DNA of 64,000 bases from Neisseria weixii (GTDB taxonomy: Bacteria; Pseudomonadota; Gammaproteobacteria; Burkholderiales; Neisseriaceae): assembly GCF_002327085.1 (NCBI RefSeq), contig NZ_CP023429.1:1860001-1924000 (forward strand), written 5' to 3'. Both the position numbers and the translations under genes were made by a program. The notes under the pieces are model-generated. The model was not told where the DNA came from. It searched no databases and worked only from the letters and a program-made list of their open reading frames with translations. Positions 50,130 to 60,478 of the stretch are shown in pieces. Position 1 is the first letter of the stretch; each line of letters begins with the position of its first letter.

Positions 50130-51460
50130 ATGCTGTTTAACCACTCTCAAGACGAACTGATCCAACTGTGCGGCCAAACCCTGTCGCTGGCACAGCAATT
50201 GGGTGCCACGGCTGCCGAAGCCGACTTCAGCGAATCCATCGGCCAAGGCGTGAGCGTGCGCCTGAACGAAATCGAGCAAATCGAATTCCAGCAGGATAAA
50301 TCGCTGGATATTACCGTTTACGTCGGCCGACGCAAAGGCCGTGCCAGCACCGCCGATTTCTCACCCCATGCCTTGCAGGATACCGTACAGGCCGCCATAG
50401 ACATCGCCAAATACACCGCCGAAGACGATTGCGCAGGCTTGGCCGATAAAGATTTGATGCCCGCCGAAATCGGCGATCTCGACCGCTATCACGAGTGGGA
50501 TTTAAGCGCAGAAGCCGCCATAGAATTGGCCAAACAATGCGAACAAGCCGCCTTGTCGTTTGACGTGCGCATCGAAAACTCCGAAGGTGCGGGCGTGCAA
50601 ACCAGCCATTATCAATACGTTTACGGTAATTCGCACGGCTTTATGGCACACCAGCAGGGTACGCGCCACAGCATTTCTTGCAGCGTGGTCGCCGCCGACG
50701 AGCAAGGCATGCAGCGCGATTATTGGTATGATGCGTCCTGCCTTCATCAAGATATGGATTTACCGGAAAACATCGGCCGCATCGCTGCCGAACGCACCGT
50801 GCGCCGTCTCAACAGCCGGATTTTACCCACCGGAAGCTACCCGGTGATGTTTGACACCACCGTTGCCGGCGGTTTAATCGGCCATTTGGTCGGCGCACTG
50901 AGCGGCGGTGCGCTTTACCGCCAAAGCAGCTTCCTAATCGGCAGTTTGGGCAAAAAAATCCTGCCCGATTTCGTCAACCTACGCGAAGAACCGCACATCC
51001 CGCGCGCCTTCGGCAGTACCTATTTCGACTCCGAAGGCGTCGCCACCCGCCCTCGCTTCCTGATTGAAAACGGCGTGGTACAAGGCTATCTTTTGAGCAG
51101 CTACAGCGCCCGCAAACTCGGCATGACCTCCACCGGCAACGCCGACGGCGCACACAACCTGTATCTCAACCACACCCACGCCACCCAAGCCGACCTGCTC
51201 AAAGAAATGGGCACAGGCTTGCTGGTAACCGAACTTATGGGGCAAGGCGTCAACACCATCACCGGCGACTACTCGCGCGGGCTGCCGGATTCTGGATCGA
51301 AAACGGCGTGATTGCCTACCCGGTACACGAAATCACCATCGCCGGACGGCTGCAAGATATGTATCAAAACGTGCTCGGCGTTGCCAACGATGCCCTGCGC
51401 CGCTCGTCCAACAAAATCGGCTCGATACTGATTAGCGAAATGACTGTGGCGGGTGAATAA
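50130..51460 (+). CDS. pmbA: Metalloprotease PmbA/TldE, one frameshift
   Basis: The TldE half of the TldD/TldE protease that trims peptides such as microcin precursors. The 50130-51290 part reads cleanly (FDTTVAGGLIGHLVGALSGGALYR, STGNADGAHNLYL). The frame breaks near 51285: CGCGGGCTGCC should read RGAAGFWIENGVIAYPV (one base short), and the true stop is at 51460. Restored length is 443 residues. It is divergent from darP, the usual neighbour. TldE lacks the zinc site of TldD. Confidence 0.93.
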
Positions 51461-51473
51461 GGATTAATGTTCA

Positions 51474-51620
51474 GGCCGGAACCTTTGCAAAATCCCCATC
51501 TTGGGCACATTTCTTCGTGATGCGCTCGAAAGCTTACCTGTCTTGATGATATGTCTGCGCTTTCTGTGCTGCCCTAACTTCGAACTGTACTCAAACCCGG
51601 GGGTTTGCAAAGTCTCAGGC
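51474..51620. repeat. MITE-like element, copy 3 (inverted)
   Basis: The opposite strand reads GGCCTGAGACTTTGCAAACC at one end and ends TTTTGCAAAGGTTCCGGCC. Much of the interior (GCACAGAAAGCGCAGACATA) matches the copy at 55032, which lies in the other orientation. It starts 14 bases past the pmbA stop. Confidence 0.8.
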
Positions 51621-51648
51621 CGTCTGAAACTATTTTCTTTCAGACGGC
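51617..51648. repeat. DUS inverted pair
   Basis: AGGCCGTCTGAAA and TTTCAGACGGC, 8 bases apart, at the edge of MITE copy 3; likely the old pmbA terminator. Confidence 0.6.
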
Positions 51649-51748
51649 ACATTCTTCCAATCAAACATCCATTATTGAAATTGAATTATTTTCGATTCTT
51701 TAGGTCTGAATGACTTGAATCATTCCCCATCTCTTTTCAGGAATCCCC

Positions 51749-52921
51749 ATGCACGTTGTCGTTCTCCCTTCTTGGTATCCCAAATCCGAGCAAGATGTTG
51801 ATGGAATTTTTTTCGGAATTCAGGCTCAAGGTTTGCAAAAAAGCAGTAAAATCAAGAAAGTCAGTGTCGTTGCGCCGATGTTCCGCCACCTGCGTGCGCA
51901 GCCGAAAACCTTGCTTAGCGGCCCTTACGGCCTTAGAAAATATCAGGAAAACCAAATAGATATCTATGCTTATGACGGCATGTATCTGTTCCCCCGCTCG
52001 CCTTTTATTGATTTAAACCGCGTGTTGTGGGTACGCGCAGGCATGAAAGCATTTGAAGCCTACATCAAAGAAAACGGCAAACCCGATTTGATTCATGCGC
52101 ACGTGGTGAATTATGCCGGCATTTTGGCCTGTAAAATCTTTAAAAAATACGGCATTCCCTACATCATCACCGAACACAGCAGCACCTACGCCCGCGATCT
52201 GATTCGTGACGACCAATGGCCGGCCATGCGTGAAGCAGCCAAACATGCTTCGGGCCTTTACGCCGTCAGCCGCGATTTCGCCGACTTACTCAATCAAAAA
52301 TACCCCGGCACACATTGGTCGTATCTGCCGAATATCTTGGGCAAAAATTTTACCGAGCCGTTTGAATTTCCAGAAAAATCAGGCGGCGGTTTCACCTTTT
52401 GCAGCGTTTCCCATTTGCGCCACTTAAAAGGCCATGATTTGCTGTTGCCCGCCTTTGCCAAAGCCTTACAGAAATATCCCGGTTTAAAACTCAACATCGG
52501 CGGCGCCGGCCCTGAAGGCGAGAATCTGAAAAATCTTGCCAAACAATTGGGCATCATCGATTCAGTCAGCTTCTTAGGTGCGCTGAAAACCGATGAAGTA
52601 TTGAATTTAATGCGTCAAAGCGATGCGTTTGTGTTGGCCAGCCGCACCGAAACCTTCGGCGTGGTGTACATCGAAGCCCTGTCACAAGGCTTACCGGTGA
52701 TTGCTACAAAATGCGGCGGCCCACAGTCGATTGTGCGGCCGGAAAACGGTTTTCTGATTCCGACTGAAAACATCGATGCCCTCGCCGCTGCCTTGATTCA
52801 AATGTATGAACAGCGCAACCGTTTCCTACCGCAAAAGCTGCGTCAAGATTGTTTGGCCGAATTCAGCGAAGAAGCCGTCATCAATCGATTGATTAGCAAA
52901 TTCGAAGAAATATTGGCATAA
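51749..52921 (+). CDS. Glycosyltransferase, GT4 type
   Basis: A GT-B fold sugar transferase of 390 residues. The N-terminus MHVVVLPSWYPKSEQDVDG and IHAHVVNYAGILACKIFKKYG match the family, and the C-terminal donor site reads LASRTETFGVVYIEALSQGLPVIATKCGG, the EX7E pattern. GGAATCCCC precedes the ATG. Candidates are protein glycosylation or surface polysaccharide; nothing nearby decides. It is bounded by repeat elements on the left. Confidence 0.85.
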   Translation: MHVVVLPSWYPKSEQDVDGIFFGIQAQGLQKSSKIKKVSVVAPMFRHLRAQPKTLLSGPYGLRKYQENQIDIYAYDGMYLFPRSPFIDLNRVLWVRAGMKAFEAYIKENGKPDLIHAHVVNYAGILACKIFKKYGIPYIITEHSSTYARDLIRDDQWPAMREAAKHASGLYAVSRDFADLLNQKYPGTHWSYLPNILGKNFTEPFEFPEKSGGGFTFCSVSHLRHLKGHDLLLPAFAKALQKYPGLKLNIGGAGPEGENLKNLAKQLGIIDSVSFLGALKTDEVLNLMRQSDAFVLASRTETFGVVYIEALSQGLPVIATKCGGPQSIVRPENGFLIPTENIDALAAALIQMYEQRNRFLPQKLRQDCLAEFSEEAVINRLISKFEEILA

Positions 52922-52942
52922 CCATAAAATATTAATCAGCAT

Positions 52943-52972
52943 AAGGCCGTCTGAACATTTCAGACGGCCTAT
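52943..52972. terminator. Convergent DUS-pair terminator
   Basis: AAGGCCGTCTGAA and TTCAGACGGCCT with a very short loop, between the glycosyltransferase and tehB. Confidence 0.8.
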
Positions 52973-52976
52973 TGAT

Positions 52977-53846
52977 TTATACCGGTTTCTTCGCCAACAT
53001 GGTCACAAATTTAAACCGAATCGGATTGCCGAATTCGTCTTTGGCATGCATGGCACCCAATTCTTCTTTGTATTCGACCAATTCCCAATCCTGATAATAT
53101 TCGCTCAATTCGCCTTCGCTGAATTTAAACGGAAACGGCATCGGGCATGGAAAATCTTCGGTATCCATCGCCGAGACAATCAAATTATAACCACCGGCTT
53201 TGGTGCGCGTTTTCATGTTGGCAATTACTTGCGGAATAAAACGCGGTTGGAGGAACATCATCACCACGGTCGCCACAATGTAATCGAAATCGTCCTGAAT
53301 ATCGGCGGCATTCAAATCGTATTCAAACGCGTCAACTTTCAACCCTTCGCGCGCGGCCAGCTCCTGCACGTTTTGCACCGCCATTGGGTTGTTATCGACG
53401 GCAGTCACGTCAAAACCTTGCAACGCGAGATACAGCGCATTGCGGCCTTGCCCGCAGCCCATATCCAGCGCTTTGCCCGGCGGCACGATGTTTCCGGCGG
53501 CGCGTACGGCGGAATGCGTGGCGCTCATGCCGTATTTTTTGTGGAAATAATCGGCGGCTCGGCAGTAGAACTCGAGCTGGATTTCGGTGTCATCCGTTTG
53601 CGCTTGGATTTTGTGCCATTGCTGCGGCGCAATCAGCCAGTCTTGACTCTCGGGGGTGAGTTCGTGTTCGGCCAGAATTTCGCCGGTTTCCGACAATTCA
53701 TAAAATTTCAGACGGCCTTTTTTGATGACCAAATTGCCCCATGTGCCTTCTTGGGTATTGTGCTGATTCAATAAGGCTTCGGGAATGGTGTCGGCCGTCT
53801 AGGCCGGCGATTGCTGATAGCGGAATAATGCTTGTGACGCGCTCAT
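52977..53846 (-). CDS. tehB: SAM-dependent methyltransferase TehB, early stop
   Basis: A tellurite-resistance methyltransferase with the Haemophilus-type N-terminal domain. From the ATG at 53846 the protein reads MSASQALFRYQQSPA and meets TAG at 53799-53801; beyond it the frame is open to the end (GNLVIKKGRLKFYELSETGE, ALDMGCGQGRNALYLALQG, FLQPRFIPQVIANMKTR). One C-to-T change of CAG would explain it; the site CTAGACGGCC resembles a DUS with one base changed. Restart at a downstream TTG (53771) would give 264 residues with the catalytic domain whole. Unlike other breaks here it is a substitution. Confidence 0.82.
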
Positions 53847-53953
53847 GTGGTTTCCTTTTTAAATAACATTCATATTATATGCTTGTTTATTTTAAATTCA
53901 ATCTTTTCAGACGGCCTGTGTTATGATTCGGCGGTTGAATCAAGAGGAATTTT

Positions 53954-54391
53954 ATGGATAAAACCGTTTACCTATATACCGACGGCGCCTGCAAAGGCAA
54001 TCCGGGCGCAGGCGGCTGGGGCGTGTTGATGCGGTATGGCGGGCATGAAAAAGAGCTGTTCGGCGGCGAAGCCGAAACCACCAACAACCGCATGGAACTC
54101 ACCGCCGTCATCGAAGGTTTGAAAAGCTTGAAACGCCGCTGCACCGTGCAAATCTGCACCGACTCGCAATACGTCAAAAACGGCATGGAAAGCTGGATTG
54201 CCGGCTGGAAAAAAAACGGCTGGAAAACCGCCGCCAAAAAGCCGGTCAAAAATGATGATTTGTGGAAAACGCTGGATGAATTGGTCAGCCGACACGATGT
54301 GCATTGGACATGGGTCAAAGGCCACGCCGGACATGCGGAAAACGAACGCGCTGATGAATTGGCCAACCGCGGTGCGGCGAAATTTAGGTAG
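53954..54391 (+). CDS. rnhA: Ribonuclease HI
   Basis: Degrades RNA in RNA-DNA hybrids. The 145 residues have all four catalytic acids: Asp10, Glu48, Asp70 and Asp134 ([40 protein letters not shown]). GAGGAATTTT precedes the ATG. The frame is intact. Confidence 0.97.
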   Translation: MDKTVYLYTDGACKGNPGAGGWGVLMRYGGHEKELFGGEAETTNNRMELTAVIEGLKSLKRRCTVQICTDSQYVKNGMESWIAGWKKNGWKTAAKKPVKNDDLWKTLDELVSRHDVHWTWVKGHAGHAENERADELANRGAAKFR

Positions 54392-54476
54392 TTTGTGCCA
54401 ATCAAAGATTCATTATATATTCCTGCCAACTTGTTTTCCGGCCGACAAATTGCCACATTTTTCTAAAGTTATGTCA

Positions 54477-54513
54477 AAAGGCCGTCTGAAAAGATGATTC
54501 AGACGGCCTTTTC
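54477..54513 (+). terminator. DUS-pair terminator of rnhA
   Basis: AAAAGGCCGTCTGAA and TTCAGACGGCCTTTT with a short loop. Confidence 0.8.
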
Positions 54514-54556
54514 CCTTAAAATACGCTTCGATTCGATTGATGTCATAAGGATTGTC

Positions 54557-54955
54557 ATGAGTTGCCCGATTTGCCATGCGGAAAATGAAGATGTTTTGCT
54601 GCAAACGCCGAACCTGCGTGTGATTGCCGTGCACAACGAAGCCGGTTCGCCTGCATTCTGCCGCGTGATTTGGCAGCAACATGTCGCGGAAATGACTGAT
54701 TTACCGCAAGCACAACGCGATGAAATCATGGACATGGTCTATCGAGTGGAATCGGCCATGCGCCAAGTGCTGCAGCCGGCCAAAATCAATTTGGCGAGCT
54801 TGGGCAATGTTGTACCGCACCTGCATTGGCATGTGATTGCCCGTTTTGAAAACGACGCCAACTTTCCGGCACCAATTTGGGCAGCGGCTGTCCGCAGCCA
54901 CGAAATGATGCTGCCGCAAGATTGGCCGCAACAAGTCAAAGCCTTGTTGGCTTAA
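54557..54955 (+). CDS. HIT-family protein
   Basis: 132 residues of the histidine-triad nucleotide hydrolase/transferase superfamily. The triad is His88, His90 and His92 in VPHLHWHVIARF. CPICHAENEDVLLQTPNLRVI opens the protein; two Cys-x-x-Cys residues at 3-6 could bind metal. AAGGATTGTC precedes the ATG at 54557. Substrate unknown. Confidence 0.9.
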   Translation: MSCPICHAENEDVLLQTPNLRVIAVHNEAGSPAFCRVIWQQHVAEMTDLPQAQRDEIMDMVYRVESAMRQVLQPAKINLASLGNVVPHLHWHVIARFENDANFPAPIWAAAVRSHEMMLPQDWPQQVKALLA

Positions 54956-54956
54956 G

Positions 54957-54993
54957 TTTCAGACGGCTTTTTGTGTTAGCAGGCCGTCTGAAG
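54957..54993 (+). terminator. DUS-pair terminator of the HIT gene
   Basis: TTCAGACGGC and GCCGTCTGAA around about 14 bases, overlapping the stop codon region. Confidence 0.6.
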
Positions 54994-55031
54994 TAGTCAA
55001 TCAACCCCATTTATTCGGCTGCCTTTCAGAC

Positions 55032-55182
55032 GGCCTGAAACCTTTGCAAAACCCTAGGTTTGAGTGCAGTTCGAAGTTATAGCCGCACAGAAAGCGCAGA
55101 CATATCATGAAGATAGCAAGCTTTCAAGCAGCGCATAACGCAGAAATGTGCCAAAGATGGAGAGATTGCAAAGGTTCCGGCC
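55032..55182. repeat. MITE-like element, copy 4
   Basis: About 150 bases. Ends GGCCTGAAACCTTTGCAAAA and (opposite strand) GGCCGGAACCTTTGCAATC. Same strand sense as copy 1 and the reverse of copy 3, to which it is closest. It lies between the HIT gene and ldcA and may affect ldcA expression. Confidence 0.8.
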
Positions 55183-55233
55183 TGAGTTAAATAACATACA
55201 GGCGGTTTTCCGCCGCATCAAAAAGGATGTTTT

Positions 55234-56421
55234 ATGTCTTGGAAACCTTCCCGCCGCCATTTTTTGCGCGCTTCGGCCGCAGTGGCCGGCGCAGGATTGC
55301 TGCAAGCCTGTGGCACCAGCTCTACCCAGAAACCTACTGTTAACCGTACCCCGCCAAGAAGCCAAACTGTGCAACCCCGCCGTCCTCAACCTGCCCGCTC
55401 CGGCGACAATATTTTGCGTGTCGTCGCTCCTTCCGGCTTTGCCGAATCTTACGACCGCGTCAATGTCGGCCTGACCCGTCTTTATAACGCCGGTTTTACC
55501 GTAACCAACCAGCAGGCCGGTTCGCGCCGTTATCAGCGTTTCGCCGGAACGGATGCCGAGCGCATCAACGATTTCCAAGAAGTCGCCGGCGGCCGTGTGA
55601 AAACACCTAAAGTATTGATGGGCTTGCGCGGCGGTTATGGTGCGGCACGTTTGTTGCCAAGCATTGATTTTGCTTCGTTGGGCGCGTGTATGCGTGAGCG
55701 CGGCACCTTGTTTTTCGGTTTCAGCGACGTGTGCGCCGTACAATTGGCTTTGTTGGCCAAAGGCAATATGATGAGTTTCGCAGGCCCGATGGTGTATAGC
55801 GAATTCGGCAAACCCAACCCGAGCGTGTACACCATGGATTCGTTTATCCGCGGCACCACCCATACCACCAACACCATCGATGTCGCCGCCATCCAGCGCA
55901 GCGATGTGAACGTGGAAGGCACGCTCTGGGGCGGCAACTTGAGCGTATTGGCTTCGTTGGCCGGCACGCCTTACATGCCAGACATTAACGGCGGCATCCT
56001 GTTTATCGAAGACGTAGGCGAACAGCCTTACCGCATTGAGCGCATGCTCAATACGCTGTATCTTTCCGGCGTGTTGCAAAAGCAACGCGCGATTATCTTC
56101 GGCGATTTCCGCATGGGCACCATCCGCGATGTGTACGACTCAAGCTATGATTTGTCGGCGGTCATCAACCAAATCAACCGCGTCACGCGTGTGCCGGTGT
56201 TGAGCGGTTTCCCGTTCGGCCACATCACCAATAAAGCCACCTTCCCGCTGGGAGCGCATGCCAAAGTGCGCAGCACCGGAAACGGCGGCTATTCGGTGAC
56301 CTTCAGCGGCTACCCGACCCTGCAAGCCTCCAGCCTCAGCCTGGATGCACTGTTGCCGCCGCCGATGCCGGTTTACGAACCTTCTTCTTACAACACGATT
56401 ATCGAAGAAGTGATTGAGTAA
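55234..56421 (+). CDS. ldcA: LD-carboxypeptidase A, Tat-type lipoprotein
   Basis: Trims tetrapeptide stems of peptidoglycan to tripeptides in the periplasm. The 395 residues begin with a twin-arginine-like signal SRRHFLRASAA and a lipobox ending in Cys26 (LLQAC), so the protein is probably exported folded and lipid-anchored. The S66 peptidase site is visible: GLRGGYGAARLLPSIDF, the nucleophile Ser in FFGFSDVCAVQLAL, WGGNLSVLASLAGTPYMPD and FPFGHITNKATFPLG with the catalytic His. In Neisseria this enzyme affects which cell-wall fragments are released. The frame is intact. Confidence 0.92.
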   Translation: MSWKPSRRHFLRASAAVAGAGLLQACGTSSTQKPTVNRTPPRSQTVQPRRPQPARSGDNILRVVAPSGFAESYDRVNVGLTRLYNAGFTVTNQQAGSRRYQRFAGTDAERINDFQEVAGGRVKTPKVLMGLRGGYGAARLLPSIDFASLGACMRERGTLFFGFSDVCAVQLALLAKGNMMSFAGPMVYSEFGKPNPSVYTMDSFIRGTTHTTNTIDVAAIQRSDVNVEGTLWGGNLSVLASLAGTPYMPDINGGILFIEDVGEQPYRIERMLNTLYLSGVLQKQRAIIFGDFRMGTIRDVYDSSYDLSAVINQINRVTRVPVLSGFPFGHITNKATFPLGAHAKVRSTGNGGYSVTFSGYPTLQASSLSLDALLPPPMPVYEPSSYNTIIEEVIE

Positions 56422-56437
56422 TTCATCTTCAATATGA

Positions 56438-56470
56438 GAGGCCGTCTGAAAATATTTTCAGACGGCCTTT
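56438..56470. terminator. Convergent DUS-pair terminator ldcA/phoX
   Basis: AGGCCGTCTGAAAA and TTTTCAGACGGCCT with a 3-base loop. Confidence 0.85.
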
Positions 56471-56503
56471 GTGTTGTCATCAAACGGGGGGAAATGTTTT
56501 TCT

Positions 56504-58397
56504 TTAACTACCGATAAAACCACCATCATTCTTGGTAATCACCACTGTCGCCGAACGCGGACGGCCGCCACGAATGCCTTCCGGCCATGATGATACCGCT
56601 TTCGGATTGGTCGGATCAGACGCACCTTTGGCTGGTTCGCCCGGTGCTGGATGTTGATAAACAGGGTTTTATTGTCCGGCGTGAACGCAATACCGGTCAC
56701 TTCCGAACCGTTCGGGCAGTCAGGAAACGGCGGTATTCATTGGTACCCGGAATGGTGGCCACCATTTGGTTGTTGCCCATACCGGCGTATTCTTTCATGT
56801 TCAACGTAGAAGTCGATACGTCGGTTTGAATCCACAACACACCGCGATGGTCGAATGCCAAGCCGTCAGGACTGCCGAAGGCGTCGCGCTGATGTTGCCG
56901 CGATGCTGCTCTTTTTCGGCATCCGGCTTGCCCGCCATCACCAAAATATCCCATTTGAATTCGGTTTGCGTGCCGTCGCCGTCGGCTTCCTGCCAGTGGA
57001 TGATGTGGCCGAACAGGTTGTTATTGCGCGGATTGGCCGCATCCGCCCCGGCTTGCCTTCTTTGCCGCGGTCGCTGTTGTTGGTCAACGTGCAATACAGG
57101 CTGCCGGATTTAAACGGGTCGGCAGAAATCCATTCCGGACGGTCCATTTTGGTGGCGCCGACTTTATCTGCCGCCAAACGGGTTTTCACCAACAACTCAC
57201 CTTGGTCGGCAAAACCGTTTTCTGCGGTCAAACCGTTTTGGCCATGTACCAACGGCAACCATTCGCCGGTGCCGTCTTCATTGAAGCGTGCCACATACAG
57301 CGTGCCTTCTTCCAACAAATGCATATTGGCAGCGCGGTGTTGCTCACCCGGTTGATAACGTTTTTTTGAGACAAATTTATAAATATATTCAAAGCGTTGG
57401 TCGTCACCCATATATACTGCCAGGCGGCCGCTCGGGGTTACGGTCATCTCGGCGCCTTCATGTTTGAAGCGGCCCAAACCGGTATGTTTGCGCGGAGTAG
57501 ATTTTGGATTGAACGGGTCGATTTCGACAATCCAGCCGAAGCGGTTGGGCTCATTCGGATTTTTGCTACTGTCGAAACACTCGTCCACTTTGCTCCACAG
57601 AGATAATCGTTTTCTTCCTTACCGATGCCGTAGCGTTTTTCCAAAGGCGTGATTTCACCGCTGTTGTTGGTAAAAATATCGCTCCAGTTTTCTTCACAGG
57701 TTAAGTAAGTGCCCCACGGCGTACGGCCGTTGGCACAGTTTTGCATGATCCCCAACACCAGCGCACCTTGGCTGTCGGCTTCGGTGCGCATCAGGCTGTG
57801 GCCGCGCGCCGGACCGGTCACACTCATCGGGGTGTTGGCGGTAATGCGGCGGGCAAACAGTGACGGACGCACCACTTGCCAACCATTGGGATCGCGGCGC
57901 ACTTCTACCACCGAAATGCCCATCACGTTTTGACCTTTGCGTGCTTTTTCCAGCGACCAGTTGGCGGTGCCGTCGTGGTGCATACCGGCTTGTACTGCCT
58001 GATCGGCCGCGCTGTTGCCTGCATTAATTTTAAACGCCGGCATATTACCGGCAATACCGGTGCTGTCGCCCCAACGGTACAAAACTTGCGCGGTGTAGCC
58101 TTCCGGTACAATCACCTTGTCTTTGGTGGAAAACGGTACGCTTTTAAAGCCTAAGGCGGTGGCTCGGGCAAAGCGCGGCACCGGTTGGAAACGTGTTGCT
58201 TCGGTTGCGGCTTGCGCTTCCTTGCTCATCAGGCTCAACGGCAGCATGCTGGTCACGCCCAATGCGCCGAAGCTCTGCAACACGCGGCGGCGTGACAGGC
58301 GTGCGTCCATAATTTGAGAAAACGCCGGATTATTGCTGCTGTTGTCGATGTCTTCGGCGTGTGATTTTTTGATGGTGCCGACAAATGGTTTGCCCAT
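56504..58397 (-). CDS. phoX: PhoX-type alkaline phosphatase (DUF839), five frameshifts
   Basis: A secreted calcium/iron phosphatase. The Tat motif SRRRVLQSFG lies at about 35-44 and the protein should be exported folded. Readable family stretches: YGKDVI-type VIVPEGYTAQVLYRWGD, GTYLTCEENWSDIF, RFGWIVEIDPFNP, GDDQRFEYIYKFVS, DGLAFDHRGVLWIQTD. Breaks are near 57607, 57047, 56893, 56716 and 56652, each one base short; with all five restored the length is exactly 633 codons. AGGGAATATC precedes the ATG. Five breaks make this the most damaged gene here; real decay is more possible than elsewhere. Confidence 0.85.
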
Positions 58398-58612
58398 GAT
58401 ATTCCCTATTCAGATATGTTTCAGACGGCCTGCTGAATATATTTGCCCGACAAAATGCCCGCTCAATTCAGACAGCCTGTTGCTCAATGACCGCAGGCAG
58501 TTTAGCAAGGGAATGTGACAAAGATGTGACGATGTTAATTGAAAACTAAAAATTCTTTAATCTTTTGACCATCACAAAACCAATATAAATCAACGATTAA
58601 TTAATAAAGCAC

Positions 58613-58655
58613 AAAAAAGGCCGTCTGAAAGCCAATGGCTTTCAGACGGCCTTTT
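58613..58655 (-). terminator. DUS-pair terminator of the RTX gene
   Basis: AAAAGGCCGTCTGAAAGCCA and TGGCTTTCAGACGGCCTTTT form a perfect 20-bp stem. Confidence 0.9.
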
Positions 58656-58679
58656 ATTTTTGTTACCTATCAATAATCA

Positions 58680-60478
58680 TCAGATCACAGCAGTATTGTT
58701 TTGCTCAAGCTGGCATAATGCGGCGCTGAATTCGGCAGCGCTGTAACTCTGACCGTTTTCAAAAGTAAAGCGGTCAACGCCGGTACCGGGTTGATCGTTG
58801 ACATTCAATATACCGTCTTCGTATTGCGCAATGGTGACCGAATCATTGCTGCCCTTGATGCCGACTATCCAAGATGTCGACACACCTTGCGTGGTAGTGG
58901 TCAGCGTTAAGTCCGACAAGGTTAAACCACCGGTGAAATGCAACATTTCGTTCTCAGAATTCAAGTCAAGATTAAGGCTGTCTTTACCGTCGCCCGTCCG
59001 AAATTCACCAGGGTTTCGCCGTATAAATCGAAAATCTCATCATTGCCCTTACCGCCGGTAATCACATCATAGCCTTCGCCCGTTTCGATGCGGCCGTAGC
59101 CATCTGCGGCATTGATGGTGACATTGCCGCTCAAGAACTCAATCTTGTCATCGCCCTCGCCACTGTCAATGGTGTAATTGATGTGCGAACCGGCAAACGT
59201 GCCGACACGAATGCTGTCGCTACCGACAAAAGTGTTGATAATGACTTGGTCGCTATTGAAATCAACTTCGCTGAATTCAATAATGTCGTCCCGGTTGCTG
59301 CCGGTATAGACCACTTCGCCATTCGGACCTTCAGACTGCGTAACCACACCGTATGGCAAATCATACAAACGCGCCATTTCATCGGCGGTGTAGCTGCTGA
59401 TGTTGCCCACCAAAACATTATCGCTGCTGTTGCCTGCGCCGAAAATATTGGCCGAGCCGATGAGCATCAGGTTTTCGACATTACGGCTGAGGGTATAGCT
59501 TACCGAAGCTTGAATCGTATCAATACCTTCGCCTTCTGATTCAATGACTTGGTCTTTCACACCTTCGACCACATAAGTATCGTTACCCAAACCGCCATGC
59601 ATCACATCAATGCCGCTGCCGCCATCCAGCAAATCATCGCCGTCTAGGCCATAAAGTGTATCATCGCCGGCCAAGCCGTAGATTTTGTCGTGACCTGCCG
59701 TGCCGGTTAACACATCGTTTTGCTGTGTGCCTTCAATGGTTTGGCCTTTTTCCGCCACATGAGCGCTAGGCAGTGCCACACCATGCAAAGCAGCCAATTC
59801 AGTATGTGAGTAAGTTTTGGAATTGAACACAAAATCAGCTACGGCAGGTTTGTTGCTTGAAGCTGTGTATTGATTGGCGATAATCAAAGCATTTTGCTCG
59901 TCAAAATGGAGTATCCAGCCGGTGTTGCCGCCGCTGTCTAAACGCGATTCAATACGAATGCCCTCAGGACTGACACCGGCAGCAAAACGTACGGTATTAT
60001 TGCCTTCGCGGTCAGATAAAAAATCCTTACCGCTATTGGCTTGGAAAAGATAAGTATCGCTACCCAAGCCGCCGTATAGCTCATCATTACTGGTTTGGCC
60101 GTTCAAAACATCATTACCGGTACCGCCATAAAGTTTGTCGTGGCCTTCACCGCCGTTGAGCACATCGTTGCCGTGATTACCGAATATTTCATCATTACCA
60201 CGACCGCCGTTCAAGCGGTTTTTGCCTTCATTGCCTGCCAACATATTGCCGCTGTTGTTGCCTGAGCCGTAAATATTGGCGCTGCCGTTTAACACCAGCG
60301 CTTCGACATGGGTCGGCAACACATAGCTGACATCGCTGTACACCGTATCATAACCGCCATTGGCCTGTTCTTTAATGGTATCTTGGGTTGGTTTCACATA
60401 ATAAGCATCATCGGCAGCCGTGCCTTCGAAATGTTGGATCAAGTTTTGAGCAGCAAGTAATTGTTGATTCGTTTCCAT
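58680..60478 (-). CDS. RTX-type calcium-binding protein, one frameshift
   Basis: 599 residues when one G is restored near 58996 (CGGGCGACGG should read RGDGKDS). Two blocks of glycine-rich nonapeptides (GGRGNDEIFGNHGNDVLNGG at about 90-115 and GLAGDDTLYGLDGDDLLDGG further on) would form a calcium-bound beta roll. Between and after them are haemolysin-type C-terminal domains (LHFDEQNALIIANQY, FENGQSYSAAEFSAAL). A 50-residue unit, VSYVLPTHVEALVLNGSANI and VSYTLSRNVENLMLIGSANI, occurs twice. There is no N-terminal signal. This points to type I secretion, but no secretion gene is in the window. Role unknown. Confidence 0.8.

Noticed and set aside
55105..56085. 326-codon minus-strand frame across ldcA
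   Set aside because: It covers a repeat element and the antisense of ldcA; no plausible protein.
58680..60478. FrpC-type toxin
   Set aside because: The protein is far shorter and lacks the large N-terminal part; only the beta-roll repeats are shared.
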